NCBI RefSeq assembly: GCF_027706725.1
Contig: NZ_JAQFWQ010000039.1
Location: forward strand, 1 to 59,798
Direction: 5' to 3'
Length of the DNA stretch: 59,798 nt
Source: Nocardiopsis endophytica
GTDB taxonomy: Bacteria > Actinomycetota > Actinomycetes > Streptosporangiales > Streptosporangiaceae
In this document: one piece after another, positions 34,795 to 44,524 of the stretch
How the letters are laid out: each line of letters begins with the position of its first letter
Numbering within the stretch: position 1 is the first letter of the stretch
Made by a program: the position numbers and the translations under genes
Notes under the pieces: generated by a model
What the model saw: the letters and a program-made list of their open reading frames with translations, nothing else
What the model was told of the DNA's origin: nothing
The model's database searches: none

Positions 34795-34916
34795 GCCGTG
34801 TTCGGCCCGCCCCCGGCGCGGATGCGCCGTTTTCACGCTCGGTCGTGTTTGAATCACCGTAAGTGACGCAACTCGCCCGGACCCGGGCGGGGAGAACCGC
34901 GAAGCGACGGTGAGCG

Positions 34917-35669
34917 ATGAGCGACGGTCAGCAGTATCCGGAACCCGGGGGCCAGGACCGGCCGCCGCAGGGCGGTGGGCCCGGGCAGGGCGGCCCTCCG
35001 CCTCCCGGCTCCACGCCCCCGGGTGGGCAGAGCCCCTACGGCGGCCCCGGTGGCCCCGGCGGACCGGCCGGACCCGACGTCCCGTCCGGGCCGCAGCAGC
35101 CCCAGCCGCAGCAGTGGGCCCAGGAGCCCCCCGGCCACGGGGCCGGACAGCCGGCCTACGGGGCACCCGGCCCGGCCCAGCAGGCCTACGGCGGCTACGG
35201 CCCGCCCGCCGCCGCGGGCGTCCCGGGCGATGTCGACGTGGTGGGGCGCCGGGTCGGGCAGTACATCATCGACGGCATCCTGTCGTCGATCATCCCGCTC
35301 GTGGCCATGGCCGTGCTGCTGCCGCTGGCCTTCATGCCGACCGAGCCGGACGGATCGCCCAGCAACCCCGGCCTGGCCGCGTTCCTCACCATCCTGGTGA
35401 TCGTGCTGTGGGTGCTCATCTACATCGGCTACTGGGTGGTCTGGCCCGCCAAGGCCGGAGGGCAGACGCTGGGCATGAAGATGCTCGGGCTGCGGGTCGT
35501 CTCCGCCGACGGGTCCGAGGCGACCATGGGGCAGCACTTCCTGCGCTGGCTGCTGCTGATCGTGGACGGCATCTTCTACGGCCTGGTGGGCCTGATCGTC
35601 ATCCTGGCCAGCCAGGGCAACCAGCGGGTGGGCGACATGGTCGCCAAGGCCTACGTGGTGCGCGCCTGA
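34917..35669 (+). CDS. RDD-family membrane protein
   Basis: A 250-residue protein. About 100 N-terminal residues are Gly, Pro and Gln-rich and disordered. The RDD domain follows with the starting motif VGRRVGQYIIDGILSS and three membrane segments (about residues 118-140, 155-176 and 208-230), and the conserved GGQTLGMKMLGLRVV. RDD proteins are widespread and mostly uncharacterised; some act as transporters. Ribosome binding site is poor. Palindrome P4 lies directly behind it. Confidence 0.87.
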   Translation: MSDGQQYPEPGGQDRPPQGGGPGQGGPPPPGSTPPGGQSPYGGPGGPGGPAGPDVPSGPQQPQPQQWAQEPPGHGAGQPAYGAPGPAQQAYGGYGPPAAAGVPGDVDVVGRRVGQYIIDGILSSIIPLVAMAVLLPLAFMPTEPDGSPSNPGLAAFLTILVIVLWVLIYIGYWVVWPAKAGGQTLGMKMLGLRVVSADGSEATMGQHFLRWLLLIVDGIFYGLVGLIVILASQGNQRVGDMVAKAYVVRA

Positions 35670-35703
35670 GGGGCCGCCGTCCCCACAGGCGCGCCCGCCC
35701 GCT

Positions 35704-35767
35704 CGATGATCTCGGGAGGAACGACGCTGCCGGCGCGGTTTCAGGGTCGCTTTTCCCGAGATCAACG
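35704..35767. terminator. 64-bp palindrome element P4
   Basis: Arms CGATGATCTCGGGAGGAACG and TTTTCCCGAGATCAACG-type pair imperfectly over 26 bp around a 12-nt loop. It lies between the convergent RDD and Cds1-like genes. Its reverse complement aligns over the whole 64 bp with element P6 at 54276, so the same element sits in both orientations. Confidence 0.85.
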
Positions 35768-35787
35768 CGGGTTCGGCCGCTGCGGGG

Positions 35788-36918
35788 TCACTCCGCGGGC
35801 GGCTCCCAGTCGCCGGTGGCCAGGAACCGCTCGATGGCGGCGGTGTAGGGCTCCAGCTCCATCCCCTGGCGGGCCACCCACGCGTCGTCGTAGTAGCTGT
35901 GCCGGTAGCGCTCGCCGCCGTCGCAGATGAGCGTGACGACGCTGCCGCGCACCCCCTCGCGCAGCATCCGGGCGACCAGCTGCCAGACGCCCCACATGTT
36001 GGTGCCGGTGGACCCGCCTGCGCACAGGCCGGTCACCCGGTCCAGGTGCCGCATGGCCGCGATGCTCGCCGCGTCGGGGACCGGCACCATCACGTCGATC
36101 ACGTCCGGAACGAAGCTGGGCTCCATGCGCGGCCGCCCGATCCCCTCGATGCGCGAGGGCATGCCGGTGGCGTAGTCCGCGGCCCCGGTGACCCATCCGG
36201 GGAAGAACGCCGAGTTCTCCGGGTCCACCACCGCCAGCCGGGTGTGGTGCCGCCGGTAGCGCAGGTAGCGGCCGATGGTCGCCGACGTGCCGCCGGTGCC
36301 CGCGCCCACCACGATCCACTCGGGGACGGGGTGGCGCTCCATGGAGAGCTGGTCGAAGACCGACTCGGCGATGTTGTTGTTGCCCCGCCAGTCGGTGGCC
36401 CGCTCGGCGTAGGTGAACTGGTCCATGTAGTGCCCGCCGGTCTCGGCGGCCAGCCGCTCGGCCTCGTCGTACATCTCCGGGGGCTTGTCCACGTAGTGGC
36501 AGCGCCCGCCGTAGCGCTCGATGAGGGCGATCTTCTCGGGGCTGGTGGAGCGCGGCACCACCGTCACGAAGTCCACCCCGATGAGCCGGGCGAAGTAGGC
36601 CTCGGAGACGGCGGTCGACCCGGAGCTGGCCTCGACCACCGTGGTGCCCTCCCGGATCCAGCCGTTGGCCAGCCCGTAGAGGAACAGCGACCGGGCGAGC
36701 CGGTGCTTGAGGCTGCCGGTGGGGTGCACCGACTCGTCCTTGAGGTAGAGGTCGATGCCCCACGCCTCGGGCAGGGGGAAGGCGTGCAGGTGGGTGTCGG
36801 CCGACCGGTTGGCATCGGCCACCACCTTGCGCACCGCCTCGTCGACCCAGCCCCGGGTACGCGCGCACGAGCGGTCCACGGGCCCGTTGCCGGGGCCGTG
36901 GGCAGAGGATCCGTCCAT
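35788..36918 (-). CDS. PLP-dependent cysteine synthase-fold enzyme (Cds1-like)
   Basis: A 376-residue fold-type II PLP enzyme. The PLP lysine is Lys71 in [11 protein letters not shown], the phosphate-binding loop is [12 protein letters not shown], and [15 protein letters not shown] is the substrate loop. The SLKHR variant and length match the actinobacterial L-cysteine desulfhydrase Cds1 (Rv3684) rather than CysK. It would release hydrogen sulfide, pyruvate and ammonia from cysteine. The ATG at 36918 lies 7 nt after TAGGCT, giving a probable leaderless mRNA. It ends at palindrome P4. Confidence 0.87.
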   Translation of the reverse strand: MDGSSAHGPGNGPVDRSCARTRGWVDEAVRKVVADANRSADTHLHAFPLPEAWGIDLYLKDESVHPTGSLKHRLARSLFLYGLANGWIREGTTVVEASSGSTAVSEAYFARLIGVDFVTVVPRSTSPEKIALIERYGGRCHYVDKPPEMYDEAERLAAETGGHYMDQFTYAERATDWRGNNNIAESVFDQLSMERHPVPEWIVVGAGTGGTSATIGRYLRYRRHHTRLAVVDPENSAFFPGWVTGAADYATGMPSRIEGIGRPRMEPSFVPDVIDVMVPVPDAASIAAMRHLDRVTGLCAGGSTGTNMWGVWQLVARMLREGVRGSVVTLICDGGERYRHSYYDDAWVARQGMELEPYTAAIERFLATGDWEPPAE

Positions 36919-36925
36919 GCAGGGA

Positions 36926-36931
36926 AGCCTA
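36926..36931 (-). promoter_or_regulatory. Putative -10 box of the Cds1-like gene
   Basis: TAGGCT on the minus strand, 7 nt before the ATG, with no ribosome binding site. Confidence 0.6.
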
Positions 36932-36995
36932 GCGCCGACCCTCTCCGACGTGCGGCGGCGGCCGGGCGGGCCGGGTGCGGAGGCCGGGCGCGGAA

Positions 36996-37032
36996 AAGGG
37001 CTGGGCCCCTCGCGCGGAGGGGCCCAGCCCTT
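36996..37032 (-). terminator. Terminator of the TPR gene
   Basis: A perfect 15-bp stem, AAGGGCTGGGCCCCT / AGGGGCCCAGCCCTT, with a 7-nt loop, 50 bp behind the TPR gene and just upstream of the Cds1-like promoter. Confidence 0.8.
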
Positions 37033-37081
37033 GGGGTCGGGGGCGGCCGGAGGGCCGGCCGTCGCGGTGGGGCGCGGCGCG

Positions 37082-37408
37082 TCAGTCGAGCGACCCGCCC
37101 GACATGGCGGCGTGCATCCTGCGGTGGGCCGCGGCCTCGTCGTCGCGGCTCTGCCGTTCCAGCGACCGGGCCAGGGCGATGTGCGCCCAGCTGTCGCAGG
37201 GGTCGAGTTCGATGATCCGGCGGAAGGTCCGCTCGGCCTTCTGCAGCTGCGCGGAGTGGAAGTAGGCCCGTCCCAGAAGCTCCAGGACCGAGCGGCTCTC
37301 GGGCTCTTCGTCGGCCAGTGGTGCGAGGACCCGGGCGGCGGCGATCGGGTCGCCCATCTCGAAGTAGAAACGGCCGACGGTGAAGGTCTCGTAGGTGGAA
37401 CCCTGCAT
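37082..37408 (-). CDS. TPR-repeat small protein
   Basis: A 108-residue protein of about two and a half tetratricopeptide repeats ([57 protein letters not shown]). Such proteins mediate protein contacts; the partner is unknown. Of several in-frame starts, the ATG at 37408 has AGAGGT at good distance and gives a sensible N-terminus MQGSTYETF. It is transcribed separately from the carbonic anhydrase gene, which has its own terminator. Confidence 0.82.
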   Translation of the reverse strand: MQGSTYETFTVGRFYFEMGDPIAAARVLAPLADEEPESRSVLELLGRAYFHSAQLQKAERTFRRIIELDPCDSWAHIALARSLERQSRDDEAAAHRRMHAAMSGGSLD

Positions 37409-37542
37409 CAGCGCACCTCTCATGGGTTGTCCGCCGTCGGGCGTCACAACCACCGCGCGCAGCGCCGTATTCCCAGCTCCTCACGGGGGAGCGGGGCGCG
37501 TGGGCAGGGGTGCGAAGGGCCGGGGCCAGGGGGGCCGACGGG

Positions 37543-37580
37543 CGCCGGGGCGCCCCGCGCGGTGCGGGGACGCCCCGGCG
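37543..37580 (-). terminator. Terminator of the carbonic anhydrase gene
   Basis: CGCCGGGGCGCCCCGC pairs with GCGGGGACGCCCCGGCG, a 16-bp stem with one bulged A, 36 bp behind the gene. Confidence 0.7.
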
Positions 37581-37616
37581 GGGCGGCGGAGCGCGCTCCC
37601 GGCGCCGGGCCCGCCC

Positions 37617-38120
37617 TCAGGCGTCGACCAGCTGCACGCGGCCCGTGTCCACGTCGTACAGCGCCCCCGCGACCGGCAGGTCCTTCGGCAGCAGCGGGTG
37701 GTGCCGGATGCGCTCCAGGTCGTGCTTGAGCGCCCCCATCTGGTCGTTGTCGGTGTGGAACTCCAGGCTCCGGGTGTCCACCCCGTACTGCTCCTGGATC
37801 AGGTCGTGCACCTCGTCGTCGCCGGACACCGAGGCCATCTTGCACTTGGTGTGCGGCAGCACGAGCACCCGCTCGACCCCGAGCAGGTAGACCGCCAGCA
37901 CCAGCGTGCGCAGGGTGTCGTCCGTGACGCGGGCGCCGGCGTTGCGCAGGATCTTCGCGTCGCCGGGCGTCAGCCCCAGCATGTCCAGCGGCTCGATGCG
38001 CGAGTCCATGCAGGTCACCAGCGCGAGGCCGCGCGCGGCCATCGGCTTGAGCCCGGCCAGGTCGAACTCGCGCGCGTAGGCCTCGTTCGCGCCGATCACG
38101 TCGTCGAAGGCGTTGCCCAT
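37617..38120 (-). CDS. Beta-carbonic anhydrase
   Basis: A 167-residue enzyme that interconverts carbon dioxide and bicarbonate. Zinc ligands are Cys37 (TCMDSRI), His90 and Cys93 (HTKC), with the Asp39-Arg41 dyad in place. It is near the short end of the beta class. The N-terminal helix is reduced, as in Rv1284-type enzymes. GGAGGAG lies before the ATG at 38120. The gene starts 62 bp behind parC on the same strand and could be cotranscribed with it. Confidence 0.92.
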   Translation of the reverse strand: MGNAFDDVIGANEAYAREFDLAGLKPMAARGLALVTCMDSRIEPLDMLGLTPGDAKILRNAGARVTDDTLRTLVLAVYLLGVERVLVLPHTKCKMASVSGDDEVHDLIQEQYGVDTRSLEFHTDNDQMGALKHDLERIRHHPLLPKDLPVAGALYDVDTGRVQLVDA

Positions 38121-38182
38121 AGCGGACTCCTCCCATGGGTGTGTGCCCGGCCGCCCCTCACGGCCGGGCGTGTCCGGTCGCG

Positions 38183-40675
38183 TCATTCCCCGGTGCGCTC
38201 CAGGAACCCGGTGTCGTGCTGCCCGCTGCCCACCGTGGCGATGGCGCGCATCAGCGGCTCGCCGGAGCCGTCGCGGCGCGGGTCCATGTCCGGCAGGCGG
38301 ACCGGGCCGCCGTCGGCCCGCGAGGCCCGGGCCGGCGCGCGGCCGATCCAGGCGAACACCAGGGCGTCCTCGCCCTTGAGGAACCTGTGGCAGCGTACGC
38401 CGCCGGTGGCCCGGCCCTTCACCGGGTAGGCCTCGAACGGGGTCACCTTGGCCGAGCCGCCCTCGGCGGCGACCAGCGCACCGTCCCCGGAGGCGCCGGC
38501 GACGGTCACCACGACCGTGTCCTCGGGGACGGCGACCGCGCCGAACCAGAGCACCCGCGCGTCGTCGGCGAGCTTGACGCCCGCCACCCCGGAGGCCGGG
38601 CGGCCCTGCTCGCGCACGGACGAGGCGCTCAGCCGCAGCAGCTGGCCGGAGGAGGTGACGAACGCCAGGTCCTCCTCGCCGGTGGCGAGCTGCACGGCCC
38701 CGGCCAGGCGGTCGCCGTCCTTGAGCGCGATGACCTCGAAGTCGTCCTTGTTGGCGGGGAAGTCGCGCGCCACCCGCTTGACCACGCCCTGCTCGGTGCC
38801 CAGCGCCAGGCCGGGCCCGTCGCCGTCCATACAGGCCAGGGCGATCACCCGCTCGTCGGGCTCCAGGGAGACGAACTCCTCCACCGGCAGGCCCGAGGCC
38901 AGCGGCGGTGCGTCCTCCCCGGCGTCGGGCAGCTCGGGCACCTCGACCACCGGCAGCCGGATGGCCCGCCCCAGGTCGGTCACCAGGCCGATGTCGCCGC
39001 GCAGCCGCGCGGGCACCGCGCAGGCCACCGCGTCGTGCTTGGTGCGCAGCCCGTCGTAGATCCGCGGCACGGCCGCCCCCTTGCTGCGGCCGAGCATCCC
39101 GTCGGCGCTCAGCAGCACCGCGCAGGGGGCGTCGTCCACCTCCAGCGGGACCGCGGAGGTGCGGGCGGCGCCGTCGGCCTCCAGCAGCACGGTGCGGCGC
39201 GGCGTGCCGTACTCCTTGGCGACCTCGGCCAGCTCCTTGGAGACCGCCTTGCGCAGCTTGGCGTCGGACTCCAGGATCGCGGTCAGCTCCGCGATCTCCT
39301 TCTTGAGCTGCTCGGCCTCCTTCTCCAGCTCCAGCCGGTCGTACTTGGTCAGGCGGCGCAGCGGGGTGTCGAGGATGTAGCGGGCCTGGGTGTCGGACAG
39401 CTCGTAGGTGTCCATCAGGCGGGTGCGCGCGTCGGCGGTGTCCTCGGAGTCGCGGATCAGCGCGATGACCGCGTCGATGTTGAGCAGGGCGACGAGCAGG
39501 CCGTCGATCAGGTGCAGCCGCTCGCGGCGCTTGGCGCGCCGGTGCTCGCTGCGCCGCCGCACCACCTCCAGGCGGTGGTCGACGAAGACCTGCAGCAGGT
39601 CGCGCAGGCCCAGGGTGCGCGGCTCGCCGTCGACCAGGGCGACGTTGTTGATGCCGAACGACTCCTCCATGGGCGTGAGCCGGTACAGCTCGGCGAGCAC
39701 GCCCTCGGGGTTGAAGCCGTTCTTGAGCTCGATGACCAGGCGCAGGCCCTGGTTGCGGTCGGTCAGGTCCTTCAGGTCGGCGATGCCCTGGAGCTTCTTG
39801 GCCTGCACCAGCTCCTTGATGCGCGCCACGACCTTCTCCGGGCCGACGCTGTAGGGCAGCTCGGTGACGACCAGGCCCATGCGCCGGGGGGAGACCTTCT
39901 CGATGGAGACGGTGGCGCGGGTGCGGAAGGTGCCGCGGCCCTTGGCGTAGGCGTCGCGGATCCCGTCCAGGCCCACGATCGTGCCGCCGGTGGGCAGGTC
40001 CGGCCCGGGGACGAGCTCCATGAGCTCCTCCAGCGGGGCGTCCGGCTTGGCCAGCAGGTGCCGGGCGGCGCCCACGACCTCGCCCAGGTTGTGCGGGGCC
40101 ATGTTGGTGGCCATGCCCACCGCGATCCCCGAGGCGCCGTTCACCAGGAGGTTGGGGAAGGCGGCGGGCAGGACCTCGGGCTCGTTCTCCTGGCCGTCGT
40201 AGTTGGGCCGGAAGTCGACGACGTCCTCGTCGATGGAGGTGACCATCATCTGCGCGGCCCGGTCCATGCGCGCCTCGGTGTAGCGCATGGCGGCCGGGGC
40301 GTCGTCGCCGCCGAGGGAGCCGAAGTTGCCGTGCCCGTCGACCAGCGGGACGCGCATGGCGAAGGCCTGGCTCATCCGCACCATGGCGTCGTAGATGGCG
40401 GCGTCGCCGTGCGGGTGGAGCCGGCCCATGACCTCGCCCACCACGCGGGCGCACTTGACGTGCCCGCGGTCGGGGCGCAGCCCCATCTCGCTCATCTGGT
40501 AGAGGATCCGCCGCTGCACCGGCTTGAGCCCGTCGCGGGCGTCGGGCAGGGCGCGCTGGTAGATCACCGAGTAGGCGTATTCGAGGAAGCTGCCGCGCAT
40601 CTCCTCGGAGACGTCGATGTCGATGATCTTCTCGGCGAGCTCCTCGGGCGGAGAGGGAGTGCTTGAACGGGCCAT
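38183..40675 (-). CDS. parC: DNA topoisomerase IV (gyrase-like) subunit A
   Basis: The DNA-cleaving subunit of a type II topoisomerase, 830 residues. The catalytic tyrosine is Tyr132 in [10 protein letters not shown]. The quinolone region reads [10 protein letters not shown] (88-97): the residue matching Ser83 of E. coli GyrA is Ala92, and Asp96 is kept. The coiled-coil tower at about 430-480 and a C-terminal beta-pinwheel follow, with degenerate blades ([29 protein letters not shown]); I see no clear GyrA box QRRGG, which supports ParC over GyrA. The ATG at 40675 lies 7 nt after CAGAAT, possibly a leaderless promoter. Confidence 0.93.
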   Translation of the reverse strand: MARSSTPSPPEELAEKIIDIDVSEEMRGSFLEYAYSVIYQRALPDARDGLKPVQRRILYQMSEMGLRPDRGHVKCARVVGEVMGRLHPHGDAAIYDAMVRMSQAFAMRVPLVDGHGNFGSLGGDDAPAAMRYTEARMDRAAQMMVTSIDEDVVDFRPNYDGQENEPEVLPAAFPNLLVNGASGIAVGMATNMAPHNLGEVVGAARHLLAKPDAPLEELMELVPGPDLPTGGTIVGLDGIRDAYAKGRGTFRTRATVSIEKVSPRRMGLVVTELPYSVGPEKVVARIKELVQAKKLQGIADLKDLTDRNQGLRLVIELKNGFNPEGVLAELYRLTPMEESFGINNVALVDGEPRTLGLRDLLQVFVDHRLEVVRRRSEHRRAKRRERLHLIDGLLVALLNIDAVIALIRDSEDTADARTRLMDTYELSDTQARYILDTPLRRLTKYDRLELEKEAEQLKKEIAELTAILESDAKLRKAVSKELAEVAKEYGTPRRTVLLEADGAARTSAVPLEVDDAPCAVLLSADGMLGRSKGAAVPRIYDGLRTKHDAVACAVPARLRGDIGLVTDLGRAIRLPVVEVPELPDAGEDAPPLASGLPVEEFVSLEPDERVIALACMDGDGPGLALGTEQGVVKRVARDFPANKDDFEVIALKDGDRLAGAVQLATGEEDLAFVTSSGQLLRLSASSVREQGRPASGVAGVKLADDARVLWFGAVAVPEDTVVVTVAGASGDGALVAAEGGSAKVTPFEAYPVKGRATGGVRCHRFLKGEDALVFAWIGRAPARASRADGGPVRLPDMDPRRDGSGEPLMRAIATVGSGQHDTGFLERTGE

Positions 40676-41145
40676 GCCGCCAATTCTGGCCCGACCCGGG
40701 GACCATCGCGAACCGGGGCGCTCCGTGCCGCCCCGGGAGTGGGGCGCAGATCACCGTTAGGGTTCCGTTAACGCCCCATTGCGGTGGCGCTTCGCGGGGG
40801 CGGCTCCGGGGGGTACGGGCTACGTTGTGTGACCTCCGCGCAGGTGGCGCCGGTGGCCGGGGGAGGGGTGCCGATGCCCGGGCGGCGGGGTGATATCTCC
40901 CACGTGCGATTCGGGAATGCGGCGCCGGGCGGAACGGGCGTCCCTGGGGAACGCGCTGGTGACGACCGGAAATCACCGAGAGTAACTATTTCGCATCGCG
41001 GAAAATTTTGGGCGAATGTTACACGGCATCGCGTGGGAGTCAAGCCGGACGCATCCGCCGCCGCTAACCTTGGTGTCCCCGAAACCGCTCCGCCCCGCCG
41101 ACCCGTGCCCCACGCCGCCCGACCCCGCCGCCCACTCCGAGGTCC
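40676..41145. other. Intergenic region between parC and the Mrp operon
   Basis: 470 bp between divergent genes. CAGAAT at 40683-40688 (minus strand) is a possible parC -10 box. On the plus side an A/T-rich patch at about 40983-41028 (AACTATTTCGCATCGCGGAA and AATTTTGGGCGAATGTTACA) stands out from its surroundings and includes TTCGC / GCGAA arms. I suspect the Mrp promoter or operator there. No gene is seen. Confidence 0.45.
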
Positions 41146-43554
41146 ATGCTGCTGCCGCTGATCATCGCCCTCCACGCCGCCGCCGCGGCCGTGCTGCCCC
41201 CGCTCGTCCGCGCCTTCGGCGCACGCGCCCTCCTCGCCGCGAGCGCCCCCCTCGTGCTCGCCGCCGCCTGGGCGCTGGCCCAGGCCCCCGCCGTCCTCGC
41301 CGGAGACCCGGCCGACTCCCGCCTGTCCTGGGTCCCCGCGCTGGGGATCGACCTCGACTTCCGCCTCGACGCCCTCGCCCTGTCCATGGTGCTGCTGGTC
41401 AGCGGGGTGGGAGCGGTCATCTTCTGGTACAGCGCCGGGTACTTCCACCGGAGCGAGCGCGGCCTGGGCCGCCTCGCCGCCACCATGACGCTGTTCGCCG
41501 GGGCCATGCTGGGCGTGGTCACCGCCGACAACCTGTTCGCGCTCTACGTCTTCTGGGAACTGACCTCGGTCACGTCCTTCCTGCTGGTCGGGCACGACGA
41601 CCGCAGGGAGGGCGCGCGCCGCGCCGCCCTGCAGGCCCTGCTGACCACCGCCGGGCTCGGCCTGCCGATGCTCATCGGGTTCGTCCTGCTCGGTCAGGCC
41701 GGCGGCACCTACCGGATCTCCGAGCTGGTCGCCTCGCCCCCCGACGGCCCCGCGGCCACCGTGGCGCTGGTGCTCGTGCTGGCCGGGGCCTTCGCCAAGT
41801 CCGCCCAGGTGCCGCTGCACTACTGGCTGCCCGGCGCCATGGTCGCGCCCACCCCCGTGAGCGCCTACCTGCACGCCGCCGCCATGGTCAAGGGCGGCGT
41901 CTACCTGGTGGCCCGCCTGGCCCCCGGGTTCGCCGACACCGACCCCTGGCGCGCGCTGGTGCTGGCGTTCGGCCTGGCCACCATGCTCCTCGGCGGATGG
42001 CGCGCGCTGCGCCAGGACGACCTGAAGCTGCTGCTCGCCTACGGCACCGTCAGCCAGCTCGGCTTTCTGATGCTGTTGGGCGGCATGGGATCCCACACCT
42101 CCGCCATCGCCGTGGAAGGGGCCCTGCTCGCCCACGGCCTCTTCAAGGCCGCGCTGTTCATGACGGTCGGCGTGATCGACCACCAGACGGGCACCCGCAG
42201 CATCGCCGCCCTGACCGGGCTCCGCCGCCGCATGCCCGTCCTGGCGGCGGCCGCCGGTGCTGCTGCCGCCTCCATGGCCGGCCTGCCGCCGCTCCTGGGG
42301 TTCGCGGCCAAGGAGGCCGCCCTGGAGGCGTTCCTGCCCGGCCACGCCCCCGAGCTGCCGACCGCGGCCTCCATCGCCATGCTCACCGGGATCGTCCTGG
42401 CCTCGGTGCTCACCTTCGCCTACAGCGCGCGCTTCTGGTGGGGGGCGTTCGCGGTCAAGCCCGGTGTGGAGGAACCGCGCTTCCAGCGCCCCACGGCGGC
42501 CTTCGTCGCCGCGCCCGTCGCCCTCGGAGCGCTCGGCCTGGTGCTCGGCGCCTACCCCAAGGCGCTCGACCCGATCGCGCAGGCCTACGCCGCCCCCTAC
42601 GACGACCACGGCGCCCCCTACCACCTGGCGCTGTGGCACGGCCTCGGCGCGCCGCTGCTGCTCACCGCCGTGGTCATCGCCGCCGGTGCCGCCGTGTTCC
42701 ACTGGCGCACGGTCGTCGACCGCGTCCAGGCGGCGCTGCCCCGCGGCCCCAACGCCGAGATCGGCTACCACTTCACCGTGCACGCCGTCTACGCCGTCGC
42801 GCTGAGCGTCACCCGCCGCCTGCAGACCGGTTCGCTGCCCGCCTACCTCGGCATCATCCTGGCGACGCTGCTGGCGCTGCCCGGCGTGCGCCTGGTCCGC
42901 GCGCTGGCCGCCGGCGAGGTCGCCCTGCCCGCGGGCAACGACCTGCGGCTGTGGGACACGCCCCTGGAGGCGCTGGTGGCCGTGGTCATGGCCGTCACCG
43001 CCATCGCCGCGCTGCGCGAGCACCGCAGGTTCGCCGCGCTGATCCTGCTCAGCGCCACCGGGTTCGCCATCGCCGGGCTCTTCGTCCTGCACGGCGCCCC
43101 CGACCTGGCCCTGACCCTGGTGCTGGTGGAGACGCTGACCACGGTCATCCTCGTCTTCGTGCTGCGGCGCCTGCCCGCCACCTTCTCGGTGCGCCCGCCC
43201 GGGTGGCCCAAGCGGCTCATGGTGCTGCTGTCCGCGGCCGCCGGGGCCTTCGTGGCGCTCGCCCTGTGGCTGGCCACCTCCGCCCGGACCGAGCCGCCCG
43301 TCGGCGCCTCCTACGCCGGGTCCGCCCAAGAGGCCGGGGGGCGCAACCTGGTCAACACGATCCTGGCCGACTTCCGGGCCCTGGACACCTTCGGCGAGGT
43401 GGTGGTGCTGGCCACCGCCGCCGTCGCGGTCGCCTCGCTGGTGCTGCTCAACCGGCGCGACCGGGTCATCGACGAGCCCGCCGCCGAGGCCCCCCAGGCG
43501 GTGCCCGGGGTGCCCGGCCCACCCGCGAGCGACGAGGAGGGGAGCGCCCGATGA
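41146..43554 (+). CDS. mrpA: Mrp cation/proton antiporter subunit A
   Basis: The largest subunit of the multi-gene Mrp (Mnh) antiporter, which swaps cytoplasmic Na+ or K+ for external H+. With 802 residues it has the full MrpA length: a complex-I NuoL-like part with some 14 helices (FWELTSVTSFLLVGHDD; PLHYWLPGAMVAPTPVSAYLHAAAMVK with the conserved Lys), followed by the extra MrpA tail and a DUF4040/MbhD-like segment (LALTLVLVETLTTVILVFVLRRLP). The ribosome binding site is weak (GAGGT very close to the ATG). It ends in an ATGA overlap with mrpB. Confidence 0.95.
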   Translation: MLLPLIIALHAAAAAVLPPLVRAFGARALLAASAPLVLAAAWALAQAPAVLAGDPADSRLSWVPALGIDLDFRLDALALSMVLLVSGVGAVIFWYSAGYFHRSERGLGRLAATMTLFAGAMLGVVTADNLFALYVFWELTSVTSFLLVGHDDRREGARRAALQALLTTAGLGLPMLIGFVLLGQAGGTYRISELVASPPDGPAATVALVLVLAGAFAKSAQVPLHYWLPGAMVAPTPVSAYLHAAAMVKGGVYLVARLAPGFADTDPWRALVLAFGLATMLLGGWRALRQDDLKLLLAYGTVSQLGFLMLLGGMGSHTSAIAVEGALLAHGLFKAALFMTVGVIDHQTGTRSIAALTGLRRRMPVLAAAAGAAAASMAGLPPLLGFAAKEAALEAFLPGHAPELPTAASIAMLTGIVLASVLTFAYSARFWWGAFAVKPGVEEPRFQRPTAAFVAAPVALGALGLVLGAYPKALDPIAQAYAAPYDDHGAPYHLALWHGLGAPLLLTAVVIAAGAAVFHWRTVVDRVQAALPRGPNAEIGYHFTVHAVYAVALSVTRRLQTGSLPAYLGIILATLLALPGVRLVRALAAGEVALPAGNDLRLWDTPLEALVAVVMAVTAIAALREHRRFAALILLSATGFAIAGLFVLHGAPDLALTLVLVETLTTVILVFVLRRLPATFSVRPPGWPKRLMVLLSAAAGAFVALALWLATSARTEPPVGASYAGSAQEAGGRNLVNTILADFRALDTFGEVVVLATAAVAVASLVLLNRRDRVIDEPAAEAPQAVPGVPGPPASDEEGSAR

Positions 43555-44150
43555 GCGAGGTCTCCGACTCCGGCCCCGCCCCCGCGGGCGCCGGCACGCC
43601 CCCCGAGGGCTGGGAGGCGCCCCGCGAGCGCTGGCTGAGCACCGTCGTCAGCCCGGCCTTCGGCCCCCGGTCGGTGCTGCTGGAGGTGGCCGTCCGGCTG
43701 CTCGTCCCCTCGGTGCTGGTCTTCTCGGTGTTCCTGCTGGTCGCCGGGCACGACCGGCCCGGCGGCGGGTTCGCCGGGGGGCTGGTGGCCAGCATGGCGT
43801 TCGTGCTGCGCTACATCGCCGGCGGCCGCCACGAGCTGGCCGCGGGCATGCCGCTCAGGCCCAACACCCTGCTGGCGGGCGGGCTGCTGCTGTCCGGGGT
43901 CACCGCCGGGCTGCCGCTGCTCGGCGGCGGCGAGCTGCTGGAGGTCGTGAAGCACACCGCCGAGCTCCCGGTGTTCGGCAAGGTGAAGTTCGCCAGCTAC
44001 CTCGCCTTCGAGGCCGGCGTGTTCCTCATCGTGGTCGGCCTCGTGCTGTCGGTCGTGGCCGCCCTGGGCGCGCGCATGGAGGCCGAGGAGGAGGAAGTGC
44101 GCGCGGGGCGCCGTCGCCGCCGCGCCCGGAGCAAGGGAGGGCCCAGATGA
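43551..44150 (+). CDS. mrpB: Mrp antiporter subunit B
   Basis: A 199-residue integral membrane protein with about four helices and the MnhB domain (LLVPSVLVFSVFLLVAGHDRPGGGFAGGL is its signature region, quoted here in parts: FLLVAGHDRPGGGFAGG). A 40-residue soluble N-terminus and a basic C-terminal tail (RAGRRRRRARSKGG) are extra. Translation is coupled to mrpA (ATGA) and mrpC (ATGA). Confidence 0.94.
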   Translation: MSEVSDSGPAPAGAGTPPEGWEAPRERWLSTVVSPAFGPRSVLLEVAVRLLVPSVLVFSVFLLVAGHDRPGGGFAGGLVASMAFVLRYIAGGRHELAAGMPLRPNTLLAGGLLLSGVTAGLPLLGGGELLEVVKHTAELPVFGKVKFASYLAFEAGVFLIVVGLVLSVVAALGARMEAEEEEVRAGRRRRRARSKGGPR

Positions 44151-44524
44151 CACCGGCACCGAGCCTCGTGCTGATCCTGGCCGTGGGCGTCCTCTATTCC
44201 TGCGGCTTCTACCTGCTGCTCCAGCGCTCCCTGATGCGCGTCGTCTTCGGCATCCTGCTGCTGGGGCACGCCGCCAACCTGTCCCTGATGCTCACCGACA
44301 AGGCCATCACCCTGCCGCCCCTGCTGCCGGGCGAGGCCTCGGCGATGAGCGACCCGCTGCCCCAGGCCATGGCGCTCACCGCCATCGTCATCACCTTCGG
44401 CGTGACCACCTTCCTGCTCGCACTGGCCTACCGCGTGTGGCTGGGCGACGGCGACGACGAGGTCCCCGACGACCTCGAGGACCGCCGCATCGGCCGCCTC
44501 CAGGAACCGGAGGAATCGGCGTGA
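44147..44524 (+). CDS. mrpC: Mrp antiporter subunit C
   Basis: A 125-residue NuoK-like membrane subunit with three helices. GFYLLLQRSLMRVVFGILL and ALTAIVITFGVTTFLLAL match MnhC, the second containing the quinone-site-like stretch shared with complex I. The C-terminal 25 residues are acidic and soluble. ATGA overlap with mrpB before it and GTGA overlap with mrpD behind it. Confidence 0.94.
   Translation: MTPAPSLVLILAVGVLYSCGFYLLLQRSLMRVVFGILLLGHAANLSLMLTDKAITLPPLLPGEASAMSDPLPQAMALTAIVITFGVTTFLLALAYRVWLGDGDDEVPDDLEDRRIGRLQEPEESA

Noticed and set aside
37617-40976. 1119-residue frame joining parC antisense-frame sequence to the carbonic anhydrase
   Set aside because: Upstream of 38120 it is an alternative frame of parC. 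The anhydrase starts at 38120 with a good ribosome binding site.
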